Part shown: in pieces, positions 23,823-31,781 of the stretch | Layout of the letters: each line of letters opens with the position of its first letter | Numbering within the stretch: position 1 is the stretch's first letter | Origin: Candidatus Sumerlaeota bacterium | Lineage (GTDB): Bacteria; Bacillota; SLNR01 | DNA length: 35,259 nucleotides | Direction of reading: 5' to 3' | NCBI GenBank assembly: GCA_007132905.1 | Contig: SLNR01000030.1 | Coordinates: 1 to 35,259 of the forward strand | The notes under the pieces: model-generated | What the model was told of the DNA's origin: nothing | Databases searched by the model: none | What the model saw: the letters and a program-made list of their open reading frames with translations, nothing else | Position numbers and translations under genes: made by a program

Positions 23823-24290
23823 ATGCGAATAAGCACATCGGCCTTGGCCAGGGCGGGAATTATTGCTAGCGTTTATGTGGTTGTCAGTTACATTCTCATG
23901 CCCATCAGTTACGGCCTGGTTCAGTTTAGGGCTGCGGAAGCGTTAACGTTGCTGCCGATTCTCTATCCGGAAGCAATTTGGGGGGTATTTATAGGATGTT
24001 TCATTGCCAACATATTAGGCGGGCTTGGTCCTTGGGATATATTTGGAGGTAGTTTGGTTACTCTTTTGGCGGCCTATGTTACATACCGCTACCGGCACTC
24101 GCTGATTGCCTATCTATCGCCGATAGTGCTTAATGCCTTTTTGGTAGGAGCTTATCTTAGTGTGCTTCTTGAAGTTCCTTATGTTATTGTTGCCGCCAGT
24201 GTGGGAATCGGACAGGCCGGAGTTATTTTATTGCTGGGAGTCCCTTTGATTCGATTCTTGAAAATGGCCAAGAAGAAAGGAAACATCTAA
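23823..24290 (+). CDS. queT: QueT family queuosine-precursor transporter (ECF S component)
   Basis: A 155-aa hydrophobic protein with about five membrane spans. The early ARAGIIASVYVVVSYIL and the conserved segment VQFRAAEALTLLPILYPEAIWGVFIGCFIANILGG are characteristic of the QueT family, predicted substrate-binding components of energy-coupling-factor transporters for queuosine precursors such as preQ1 or queuine. ATG 23823 has AAAGGAGAGG upstream; the ORF-track start at 23805 would be a TTG ahead of this site. No ECF ATPase or EcfT gene is nearby, as expected for members that share a common energising module. Possibly controlled by the structured leader. Confidence 0.85.
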   Translation: MRISTSALARAGIIASVYVVVSYILMPISYGLVQFRAAEALTLLPILYPEAIWGVFIGCFIANILGGLGPWDIFGGSLVTLLAAYVTYRYRHSLIAYLSPIVLNAFLVGAYLSVLLEVPYVIVAASVGIGQAGVILLLGVPLIRFLKMAKKKGNI

Positions 24291-24378
24291 TTTTAAGTAT
24301 TGTTGAATTATCTTGCCCCCTTTTGCCGATTCGGTTAGAATCGGGCTGTGAAGACAAAGCGCGGTGGGGTGGGTATAC

Positions 24379-24648
24379 ATGGCCAGAAAAAATGATCGGG
24401 AAGTAGCGAGCTGTTATGAATGTGCAGGGCTTCAGGCCTGCTATAAAACGAAAACTCCTGACCTTACGCGCAGCCTGGGAAGAGAAAAGGCAAAAAGATG
24501 CCATTCGCTGAGAAAAGGTTTGACAACACAGACAGTCAAGATAGATGGTGCAGAGAAAGGAATGAGCAGAAAGAAAGCCGAGAAGCTGGTCAATAAAGAC
24601 AGAGGTGAGTGGATTTTGCCCGGGGTGGTCCGGATCTTCTCAAAATGA
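24379..24648 (+). CDS. Small basic Cys-containing protein of unknown function
   Basis: An 89-aa, Lys/Arg-rich protein that I do not recognise. It begins MARKNDREVASCYECAGLQAC, giving CYEC and a third Cys five residues on, with a fourth in KRCHSL. This is compatible with a metal or nucleic-acid binding knuckle, but that is only a guess. The C-terminus (GMSRKKAEKLVNKDRGEWILPGVVRIF) is helical then strand-like. Start ATG 24379 follows GGGTGGG at 5 nt; a GTG at 24364 is also in frame. It sits between queT and the SAM riboswitch. A hairpin CCGATTC/GAATCGG (24326-24344) without a T-run lies in front. Confidence 0.6.
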   Translation: MARKNDREVASCYECAGLQACYKTKTPDLTRSLGREKAKRCHSLRKGLTTQTVKIDGAEKGMSRKKAEKLVNKDRGEWILPGVVRIFSK

Positions 24649-24675
24649 CGGAAAGCAAGCAGTGATTGATTTTTC

Positions 24676-24705
24676 TTGACATTTTCATAAATAATGTGCT
24701 AATAT
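24676..24705 (+). promoter_or_regulatory. Sigma-A type promoter of the SAM-riboswitch operon
   Basis: TTGACA (24676-24681), 18 nt, TAATAT (24700-24705). Transcription would begin near 24712, just before the riboswitch aptamer. Confidence 0.8.
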
Positions 24706-24729
24706 TGCTCTATGGTTACAATTGAATAG

Positions 24730-24878
24730 CTCTTATCAAGAGAGGTGGAGGGACTGGCCTGATGAAACCCGGCAACCGGTTCTATATGAATACGGTGCCA
24801 AATCCTGCAGAACAGTGATTCTGGGAGATGAGAGAATGATTAGAGGCAACTCTTCCATGAATGGGGAGTTTTTCTTTT
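24730..24878 (+). ncRNA. SAM-I (S-box) riboswitch with terminator
   Basis: The aptamer runs from CTCTTATCAAGAGAGGTGGA to GGGAGATGAGAG (24730-24834). It contains the invariant elements GGACTGGCCTGATGAAACCC, GGCAACC and GGTGCCAAATCCTGC. The expression platform is a hairpin AACTCTTCCAT/ATGGGGAGTT (24848-24870) with a T-rich tail. In known members SAM binding promotes termination, so the methionine synthase genes are expressed when SAM is low. Confidence 0.95.
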
Positions 24879-24897
24879 TGCGAAGAAGGTGGAAACG

Positions 24898-25515
24898 ATG
24901 TTAAAGAAAATTGACCGGCATACTCTCAATTTATCATCTAATAGAATAAAACCGATTTTGGGAATGACAGCTGAAAAGGCGGATTCTTTCCATATTGACA
25001 AGGCCATTGATAAACAGTTAACAAAAAGCGACCACCTTATTCATCCGCTGGGCGTTTGGGAGATCTTTCCGATCAATAGGCTTTTACAAGAGAATAAAGC
25101 AATCCTGGGGGATAATTCAGTTCTTGAAGGCTCATCAATTATGAATCATCTTGCCGGTTGTTCCTACGCCGGTGTGCTGGCCGCCACGATTGGTGTTTGG
25201 CTGGAAAAAAAAGTAGATGCCTTGTTTGCAGATAATGAATATCTTAAGGCTGTCATCCTTGATGCTATCGGTTCAGAGGCAGCCGAAAACACAATTGACA
25301 TACTTAACACTTGGTTTTTAGAAGAACAAGGGCTTGTCCAAGGACAGTATACAAAACGCTATAGTCCTGGCTACGGCGACTGGAATATTGAAATACAGCG
25401 GGATTTACTATCACTGGCCAAGGCAGAGAGAATTGGCATGAAAGTCAATGACGCTTCCATCCTTATTCCGAGAAAATCGGTGACGGCTGTTGTTGGCTTT
25501 AAGGAAAATAGATAG
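24898..25515 (+). CDS. Methionine synthase reactivation domain as a separate protein
   Basis: A 205-aa protein resembling the C-terminal activation domain of cobalamin-dependent methionine synthase, which binds SAM and reductively methylates inactive cob(II)alamin. The SAM-site signature of the family (R-x-S-x-G-Y) is seen in RYSPGYGDW (154-162); LAGCSYAGVLAATIG and AIGSEAAEN are further family segments. ATG 24898 has AAGGTGG upstream; GTG 24889 would place that site inside the gene. It lies directly behind the SAM riboswitch and 16 nt before the MetH start, which lacks this domain, so the two proteins should work together. Confidence 0.85.
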   Translation: MLKKIDRHTLNLSSNRIKPILGMTAEKADSFHIDKAIDKQLTKSDHLIHPLGVWEIFPINRLLQENKAILGDNSVLEGSSIMNHLAGCSYAGVLAATIGVWLEKKVDALFADNEYLKAVILDAIGSEAAENTIDILNTWFLEEQGLVQGQYTKRYSPGYGDWNIEIQRDLLSLAKAERIGMKVNDASILIPRKSVTAVVGFKENR

Positions 25516-25531
25516 AGATGGGGAATTTTCC

Positions 25532-27952
25532 ATGAAGGGCAATTTGGTAAAGGAATTAGAAGACAGAGTTTTTGTATTTGACGGCGCCATGGGAACCATG
25601 CTGCAATCGATGGGCCTTAAATCAGTTGAATGTCCTGAGGTTTGGAATATGACAAGAGAGCAGGAGGTAGCTTTTGTCCACGAAGCCTATCTAAAAGCGG
25701 GGTCGGATTTGATCTTGACAAATACTTTTGGAGGAAGCTCAATAAAGTTAAGAGAGTATAACCTTGAAAAGCAGGCTTACGATATCAATTTTAAGGCTGC
25801 TGAACTTGCAAAAAAGGCTGCTGCCTCTTACGGTGGGCTAGCGGTCGGCACGATCGGCCCTTTAGGACAGCATATCCGACCATTCGGCGAAATATCTTTT
25901 GACAAGGCGCTTAAGTCTTTTTGTGAGCAAACCAAGGCTTTGACAGCAGGCGGCGTGGATGTCATTAATATTGAGACCATGTCGGATATTTCAGAAATGC
26001 GCGCAGCTTTAATTGCTGCAAAAGAAGCAGCAGATTTACCCGTTATAGCCCAGATGACTTTTGGAGACGGGCTTAGGACCGTATTTGGTACGGACCCTAC
26101 CACGGCCGTTACCGTCATGGAGTCACTAGGAGCCGATATGGTGGGGGCTAATTGTTCAGGGGGGCCCCAAGAGCTACTGCCGGTCATAGAAGAAATGGCC
26201 AAAGTGGCTACGGTTCCAATAGTGGTGAAACCCAATGCGGGTCTGCCTGTTTTAAGGCAAGGACAGACTGTTTTTCCAGCTTCACCCCAAACCATGGCAG
26301 ATTATGCCGAATTATTTGTCGAACAGGGGGTAAATATAATAGGGGGCTGCTGCGGGACCAAGCCCGAGCATATCGAAGCTGTCAGAGAAAGAGTGTCCGG
26401 AAAACAGCCGAAAAAGCAAAAGAATATGCATAAATCGAGGCTTTGCAGCCGCAACAAAACAATAACGTTGCCGGATGATACCGGTATACTTATCATCGGA
26501 GAAAAAATTAACCCCACCGCCAGTAAGAAGCTGCAGAAAGAACTGACGGAGGGGAAACTAGATCATGTAAGGCAACTTGCGAAACAGCAGGGAAAAGAAG
26601 GGGCTCATGTCCTTGATCTTAACGTGGGGATAGCGGCAGTCAATGAGAAAGAAGTGATGGGCAGGGTTGTCGAAGCAGTTAGTGCAGCTGTTGATAACCC
26701 GGTAGCCATTGATTCCATGGATGTAAATGTTCTTGAGGAAAATGTAAGAAAGTATCCGGGGAAAACATTAATTAACTCCGTTACAGGTGAAGAAGATAAA
26801 CTGAAGCAAATCTTGCCCATGGCAAAAAAATTCGGAGCCGCGATCATTGGCTTGGCCGTGGATGAAAACGGGATTCCCGAGACCGCCGAGCAAAGACTGG
26901 CGATTGCTGAATTGATTATAAAAAAAGCCCTTAAGGCAGGGATTCGCCGAGAAGATATTTTCATTGATTGTTTGGTGATGACGGCCGCAGCCAATCCCGA
27001 AGCTGCAAGAGAAACCATGAAGAGCATTCATATGATTAAAGAGAAAACGGGAGTAAAAACCGTGCTTGGTTTAAGCAATATTTCTCACGGTCTACCAAGC
27101 CGCGATATCTTAAACAGTACTTTTTTCGGGGCCTGTCTGGGATCGGGGCTAGATGCTGTTATTTTGGATCCGGGGCAAGAGTCCGTTAAAAAAGTCCTAA
27201 GATGTTGGGATGTATTGACAGGCAGGGACAAAGGGGCTCGGCAATATATTGAACTTTATAGCGAGAAGAAGGACCCAAGAGAAGGAAAGAAGGAATTGGC
27301 AAGTGGTGATGCCGCAATAGAGGATCAATTGAAAACGGCCATTGTTGATGGAGACAAAGAAAGTGCGTTGGCATGGCTGAGAGATGGGCAAAGAAGTCAT
27401 TTTGAGCCGATGGATCTGGTTGATCAAGTACTGATTCCTGCGCTAGAAGAAGTGGGGGAGAAATACGAAAAAGGGCTGTGCTATCTACCTCAGCTTATTC
27501 TCAGCGCAGAGGCGGCGGAGTTGATTTCAAACGAAATAGAAAAAGGTTGCAAAGACATGGAAACCCGCCGCCACGGTACGATTGTAATGGCAACGGTGAA
27601 GGGAGATATCCATGATATTGGCAAGAACATTGTAAGTGTCTTATTGAGAAATCATGGGTTTAAAGTAGTTGATTTGGGCAAAGATGTAGACAGACAAACC
27701 ATTGCGCAATCAGCCCAGAGGGAAAAGGCAGATATTATCGGGTTAAGTGCTTTGATGACAACGACGATGCAGGAGATGGAGGAGACGATTGACTATCTTA
27801 AGAGAAAGAAAGTCAATGGCCAAATTATGGTCGGCGGAGCTGTTATAACTCCTGATTACGCGGCACAGATAAAAGCGGATGGCTATGGAACTGATGCACA
27901 AGATGCAGTTCGCAAGGTGAAGCTACTGATGAATAAAAGAGCTAGAAAATAA
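25532..27952 (+). CDS. metH: Cobalamin-dependent methionine synthase lacking the reactivation domain
   Basis: Transfers the methyl group of methyltetrahydrofolate through cobalamin to homocysteine. The 806 residues from ATG 25532 (GGGGAA upstream) hold three modules. The homocysteine-binding zinc barrel covers about 1-290, with Cys208 in ANCSGG and Cys273-Cys274 in GGCCGT. The pterin-binding barrel covers about 310-560 (IGEKINPT, LDLNVG, NSVTGE). The cobalamin module covers about 600-806, with GDIHDIGKNIV supplying the DxHxxG ligand (Asp692, His694, Gly697). E. coli MetH has a fourth, SAM-binding domain; here it is the upstream gene. The ORF-track start at 25490 overlaps that gene and is less likely. 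It is controlled with its partner by the SAM riboswitch. Confidence 0.93.
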   Translation: MKGNLVKELEDRVFVFDGAMGTMLQSMGLKSVECPEVWNMTREQEVAFVHEAYLKAGSDLILTNTFGGSSIKLREYNLEKQAYDINFKAAELAKKAAASYGGLAVGTIGPLGQHIRPFGEISFDKALKSFCEQTKALTAGGVDVINIETMSDISEMRAALIAAKEAADLPVIAQMTFGDGLRTVFGTDPTTAVTVMESLGADMVGANCSGGPQELLPVIEEMAKVATVPIVVKPNAGLPVLRQGQTVFPASPQTMADYAELFVEQGVNIIGGCCGTKPEHIEAVRERVSGKQPKKQKNMHKSRLCSRNKTITLPDDTGILIIGEKINPTASKKLQKELTEGKLDHVRQLAKQQGKEGAHVLDLNVGIAAVNEKEVMGRVVEAVSAAVDNPVAIDSMDVNVLEENVRKYPGKTLINSVTGEEDKLKQILPMAKKFGAAIIGLAVDENGIPETAEQRLAIAELIIKKALKAGIRREDIFIDCLVMTAAANPEAARETMKSIHMIKEKTGVKTVLGLSNISHGLPSRDILNSTFFGACLGSGLDAVILDPGQESVKKVLRCWDVLTGRDKGARQYIELYSEKKDPREGKKELASGDAAIEDQLKTAIVDGDKESALAWLRDGQRSHFEPMDLVDQVLIPALEEVGEKYEKGLCYLPQLILSAEAAELISNEIEKGCKDMETRRHGTIVMATVKGDIHDIGKNIVSVLLRNHGFKVVDLGKDVDRQTIAQSAQREKADIIGLSALMTTTMQEMEETIDYLKRKKVNGQIMVGGAVITPDYAAQIKADGYGTDAQDAVRKVKLLMNKRARK

Positions 27953-28091
27953 TTTTCCCGGCGGCAGGAGCAAGCCAATGATGCAAAGACAACCGGAGCT
28001 CTTTTGAAGATGAGGAAGATCTGGGCACAGACGAGATGATTACCAAAAGAAGAAGCAGAGAATTTACTGCTAGATAACAAGGGGGAAGAAA

Positions 28092-29294
28092 ATGATGGAA
28101 AGAGACGATCGGTATTTATTTACTTCTGAATCGGTCACCGAAGGGCATCCGGATAAAATATGCGATCAGATTTCAGACACCATATTGGATGCTATTTTGG
28201 AGAAAGATCCTAATGCTAGAGTTGCTTGTGAAACAACGGCAACAACAGGGCTGGTATTAGTGGTGGGTGAAATCACAACGGATTGTTATGTGGATATTCC
28301 CAAGCTGGTAAGAGATAAAGTAAAGAGCATTGGATACACGAGAGCCAAATACGGATTTGATGGTGACACATGTGCTGTGCTTACATCGATCGATGAACAG
28401 TCTCCTGACATTGCCCAAGGGGTTGATAAAGCTCTAGAAGCAAAAGACGGGAAAATGGATGAATCCGACATGGGGGCCACCGGGGCGGGCGACCAAGGCA
28501 TGATGTTCGGTTTTGCCTGCCGAGAAACCCCTGAGCTGATGCCTTTGCCAATCATGCTGGCTCAGAAATTAGCGAAACGGTTAGCACAAGTAAGAAAAAG
28601 TAGAGAAATCCCTTATCTAAGACCCGATGGGAAGAGCCAGGTGACCGTGGAGTATGATGGAAATAAGCCGGTTAGGGTGACCGCTGTGGTTATCTCGGCT
28701 CAACATAAACCTGATGTAGAACTAAAGACCATCCGGGAAGACGTGGTGGAGAAAGTCATCAAACAGGTGATACCTAATGAGCTGCTGTCTAATGAAACAG
28801 AGTATTTTGTTAATGCAACGGGGCGTTTTAGCATTGGCGGACCGCAGGGTGATGCCGGCCTCACCGGCCGGAAGATTATTGTGGACACATATGGTGGTGC
28901 TGCCCGTCACGGGGGAGGCGCTTTCTCAGGAAAAGACCCTACCAAAGTAGATCGATCAGCTTCATATGCTGCTAGATACGTGGCCAAGAATGTCGTAGCG
29001 GCAGGTTTGGCAGAACGATGCGAAATTCAACTAGCTTATGTTATAGGAGTTGCAAAGCCGGTCTCTGTTATGGTGAACACCTTTGGCACGGGGCTTATAA
29101 ATGATGTTGAAATTGAAAGTTTGGTACAAAAACATTTTGATCTGCGACCTGCAGCGATTATCGAGTCAATGAATTTAAGAAGGCCAATTTATCAGCAAGT
29201 GGCAGCCTACGGGCATTTTGGACGTGATGATTTGGATTTGCCCTGGGAGAAAACCGATTTGGCTGAGAAATTAAAAGAAGATGCGGCTGTCTGA
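28092..29294 (+). CDS. metK: S-adenosylmethionine synthetase
   Basis: Makes SAM from methionine and ATP with release of phosphate and diphosphate; 400 aa, typical. Motifs: [23 protein letters not shown] (N-terminal ATP site), the signature [10 protein letters not shown] and the P-loop-like [19 protein letters not shown]-type segment near residue 275. AAGGGGGAAG precedes ATG 28092; ATG 28095 is equally possible. A 139-nt gap without promoter or riboswitch separates it from metH, so it may belong to the same SAM-responsive transcript. A terminator follows. Confidence 0.97.
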   Translation: MMERDDRYLFTSESVTEGHPDKICDQISDTILDAILEKDPNARVACETTATTGLVLVVGEITTDCYVDIPKLVRDKVKSIGYTRAKYGFDGDTCAVLTSIDEQSPDIAQGVDKALEAKDGKMDESDMGATGAGDQGMMFGFACRETPELMPLPIMLAQKLAKRLAQVRKSREIPYLRPDGKSQVTVEYDGNKPVRVTAVVISAQHKPDVELKTIREDVVEKVIKQVIPNELLSNETEYFVNATGRFSIGGPQGDAGLTGRKIIVDTYGGAARHGGGAFSGKDPTKVDRSASYAARYVAKNVVAAGLAERCEIQLAYVIGVAKPVSVMVNTFGTGLINDVEIESLVQKHFDLRPAAIIESMNLRRPIYQQVAAYGHFGRDDLDLPWEKTDLAEKLKEDAAV

Positions 29295-29301
29295 TAAGCC
29301 A

Positions 29302-29335
29302 AAAAAAAAAGAGAGGTGAGAGCCTCTTTTTTTTT
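29302..29335 (+). terminator. Terminator after metK
   Basis: AGAGG (29312-29316) pairs with CCTCT (29323-29327), extended by an A-run pairing with the T-run on the far side. Nine or more T follow; it could act in both directions. Confidence 0.8.
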
Positions 29336-29380
29336 ACAGTTTTAAAAAGATTTTCTAACCAGGCTATTTTTGGGAAAAGG

Positions 29381-30097
29381 GTGGTTGCTAAGGTGATCAG
29401 GGGGAAGGATTTTTGGGAAGGGATGCTGCAGTTTTTGTATCCGCAGCAAGAGAAATGTTTGTGCTGTGAAAAGGGCTTAACGGAGAATGAAGAACTTATT
29501 TGTACTTTCTGTGTCCAGGAGATTCTGTGGGTGCCTCCTTTTTTGTGCCAAAAATGCGGCCGGGTATTGAAGGATCAGGTTGATTTATGTTATCAGTGTT
29601 GTGTTACGGATTATTCATTTGATGTATGCCGAGGTATCGCTGTAAGCAAATCGGCGGCAAAGCTTCTTTTTTCGCTTGAGCATACGGGCTGCCATCGTGC
29701 GGCTGAGTTTATCAGCCGACAAATGGCAAAGAAACTTCATGAAGTTAGTTGGGATGATCCTGTTATCATTCCTGTTCCGTCAAAAAAGAATAGCAACAAT
29801 GCAGATTGTCCCATTGAGATGCTAGCTGAAAAAATTGGTTTGGCAGCAAATGTGAGCGTGTATAAGGATGTTTTATGTTTTGAGGCATTTTTTGAGAGCC
29901 GGCAGAAAAAAGATCAAGGCGGTTTAATTGACCAAAACAGCCGTTATTTTGTGAAAAAGCCCGAAATGATTAACGGTAGAAACATTGTGCTCATTGATGC
30001 AAAATGGGGGGAAGGTGCGGTAATGACCCTTTGTTCTGCACTGCTAGGCAAAGCTGGCAGTAAAAGGATCGGCGGTCTGGTTTTTTTGACGGTATGA
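29381..30097 (+). CDS. ComF-like protein with degenerate phosphoribosyltransferase site
   Basis: A 238-aa protein with the layout of the ComF family: an N-terminal zinc-ribbon region (FLYPQQEKCLCCEKGL, ICTFC, FLCQKCGRVL, LCYQC: four Cys pairs), a middle part with IPVPSKKN, and a C-terminal phosphoribosyltransferase-like fold. The normal PRPP-binding motif (two acidic residues followed by a TTG-A-T loop) is replaced by VLIDAKWGEGAVM, so phosphoribosyl transfer is doubtful. ComF proteins are linked to DNA uptake. Start unclear: GTG 29381 has its ribosome site too close, while GTG 29393 (AAAAGGGTGG upstream) or ATG 29423 may be used. It stands alone between metK and selA. Confidence 0.7.
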   Translation: MVAKVIRGKDFWEGMLQFLYPQQEKCLCCEKGLTENEELICTFCVQEILWVPPFLCQKCGRVLKDQVDLCYQCCVTDYSFDVCRGIAVSKSAAKLLFSLEHTGCHRAAEFISRQMAKKLHEVSWDDPVIIPVPSKKNSNNADCPIEMLAEKIGLAANVSVYKDVLCFEAFFESRQKKDQGGLIDQNSRYFVKKPEMINGRNIVLIDAKWGEGAVMTLCSALLGKAGSKRIGGLVFLTV

Positions 30098-30327
30098 TAA
30101 TTTTAAAATCATTAAGAAGAGAGGCATTCTTTTAGATATTGTATGATAAGAGGAGAGCTTTTTTAAAAAAAGAATATAACAAATATAGGTCGATGAATAT
30201 CAATGCGAAAATACTGAACTAAAACATACCTAAATTGAAAAAGATAGTTCCGGCAGGGAATTTTTATAACATTCGGGAGCAGATTATTTTCTTAAGTTGT
30301 TTCAGATGATACTGAGGAGGTTTTAGT

Positions 30328-31752
30328 ATGGCGGGAAAAGATATCAGTAAGGAGTATCGAAAACTTCCGTCCGTAAATGCTTTGCTGCAGGAAGAAAGCG
30401 TTCAAGATCTTCTAAAGGAGGGCTGTGCCCGGTTTTTGCTAATTGATTCGATCCATGATGTTTTGGAGAAAAAGCGAACGGCCATAAAGAAAAAGCACGA
30501 AGCAGCTGAAAGAATTATTGTCCCCGAGATTTCAGAAATAGCCGCCGAAGTGGCTCAGTCGGCGAAAAAGAAACAAAGAAGATTCTTAAACCCCGTCATA
30601 AATGCCACGGGTGTTATACTGCATACCAACCTTGGAAGAGCAGTTTTGCCGAAAAGAGCGGTAGAAGCCATCCAAAGGGCGGCCGGTGCGTATACAAATT
30701 TAGAAATCGATCTAGATACGGGGAAAAGAGGACTTCGCTATCAAAATGTTGAGTCTCTTTTGTGTAAATTGACGGGTGCTGAAGCTGCCTTGGTGGTTAA
30801 TAATAATGCGGCAGCTGTTTTTTTATCGCTGGCAACTTTGGGCAAAGGAAAGGAAGCTATTGTGTCAAGAGGGCAGCTGGTGGAAATCGGGGGTTCTTTT
30901 CGCATACCGGATGTAATGGAACAAAGCGGAGTCAAACTTGTTGAAGTAGGGACAACCAATAAGACGCATGTGCAGGACATACAAAACGCCATTGGACCCG
31001 AGACCGGCCTTTTGGTTCGCGTTCACACAAGCAACTATCGGGTAGTGGGTTTTACAGAAGAAGTAGAGCTTAAGGAAATGGTTGAATTGGGATGTCAATA
31101 TCAGATTCCTGTTTTGGACGATTTGGGCAGTGGGTGTTTGCTGGATTTAACAGAACATGGAATGGAAGAGGAGCCGCTGGTCCAAAACAGCGTCAAAGCC
31201 GGAGCAGATCTAGTCACTTTCAGCGGTGATAAATTGTTTGGGGGGCCCCAGGCAGGGATTATTCTGGGAAAAAGAAAATATATTGAAAGAATAAAGAAGA
31301 ATCCTTTACTTAGGGCGTTTCGCATTGATAAGCTAACGCTGTCAGGACTCGAGGCAGTGCTTGTTTTGTATCTAGAAGACGAAGAATGGGAAAAGACTCT
31401 GCCAGTATATCAGATGCTTTTTCGCTCATATGAAGATACAAAAAAAGCCGCTGACTCCCTGGCTCATGGGCTCAGGGAAGTTTGGCTGCAACAGGATGTG
31501 GTAGAAACTCAACAAGCTACTTCGCGACCGGGTGGCGGGTCTCTCCCCGAAACAGAAATTATGAGCGAAGTTGTTGTTTTAAAGGCCAGAAACCTGTCTG
31601 CTGGAGAGCTAGAGCGCAGTCTTAGAGAACATGTTCCCCCTATCCTTTGCCGGGTGAGCCGCGATTTTGTGATTATTGACCCTAGAACACTCATTGAAGG
31701 GGACAAAGAGGAGATTATCAGGGCTTTTGAGCTGATGGAAAATGGACAGTAG
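30328..31752 (+). CDS. selA: L-seryl-tRNA(Sec) selenium transferase
   Basis: Pyridoxal-phosphate enzyme that converts seryl-tRNA(Sec) to selenocysteyl-tRNA(Sec) using selenophosphate; 474 aa, usual. The N-terminal tRNA-binding part begins YRKLPSVNALLQEE. INATGVILHTNLGRA and the cofactor lysine in FSGDKLFGGPQAG (Lys302) are family signatures. GGAGG lies upstream of ATG 30328. The 230-nt gap before it is AT-rich and shows no clear promoter. selB follows 29 nt downstream and tRNA-Sec lies beyond that; selD is not in the window. Confidence 0.96.
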   Translation: MAGKDISKEYRKLPSVNALLQEESVQDLLKEGCARFLLIDSIHDVLEKKRTAIKKKHEAAERIIVPEISEIAAEVAQSAKKKQRRFLNPVINATGVILHTNLGRAVLPKRAVEAIQRAAGAYTNLEIDLDTGKRGLRYQNVESLLCKLTGAEAALVVNNNAAAVFLSLATLGKGKEAIVSRGQLVEIGGSFRIPDVMEQSGVKLVEVGTTNKTHVQDIQNAIGPETGLLVRVHTSNYRVVGFTEEVELKEMVELGCQYQIPVLDDLGSGCLLDLTEHGMEEEPLVQNSVKAGADLVTFSGDKLFGGPQAGIILGKRKYIERIKKNPLLRAFRIDKLTLSGLEAVLVLYLEDEEWEKTLPVYQMLFRSYEDTKKAADSLAHGLREVWLQQDVVETQQATSRPGGGSLPETEIMSEVVVLKARNLSAGELERSLREHVPPILCRVSRDFVIIDPRTLIEGDKEEIIRAFELMENGQ

Positions 31753-31781
31753 CTGTAGTAAGGTGTGCGGGAGGTTTTTAT

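Noticed and set aside
24326-24344. CCGATTC/GAATCGG hairpin after queT as terminator
   Set aside because: No T-run follows; it may be an mRNA structure only.
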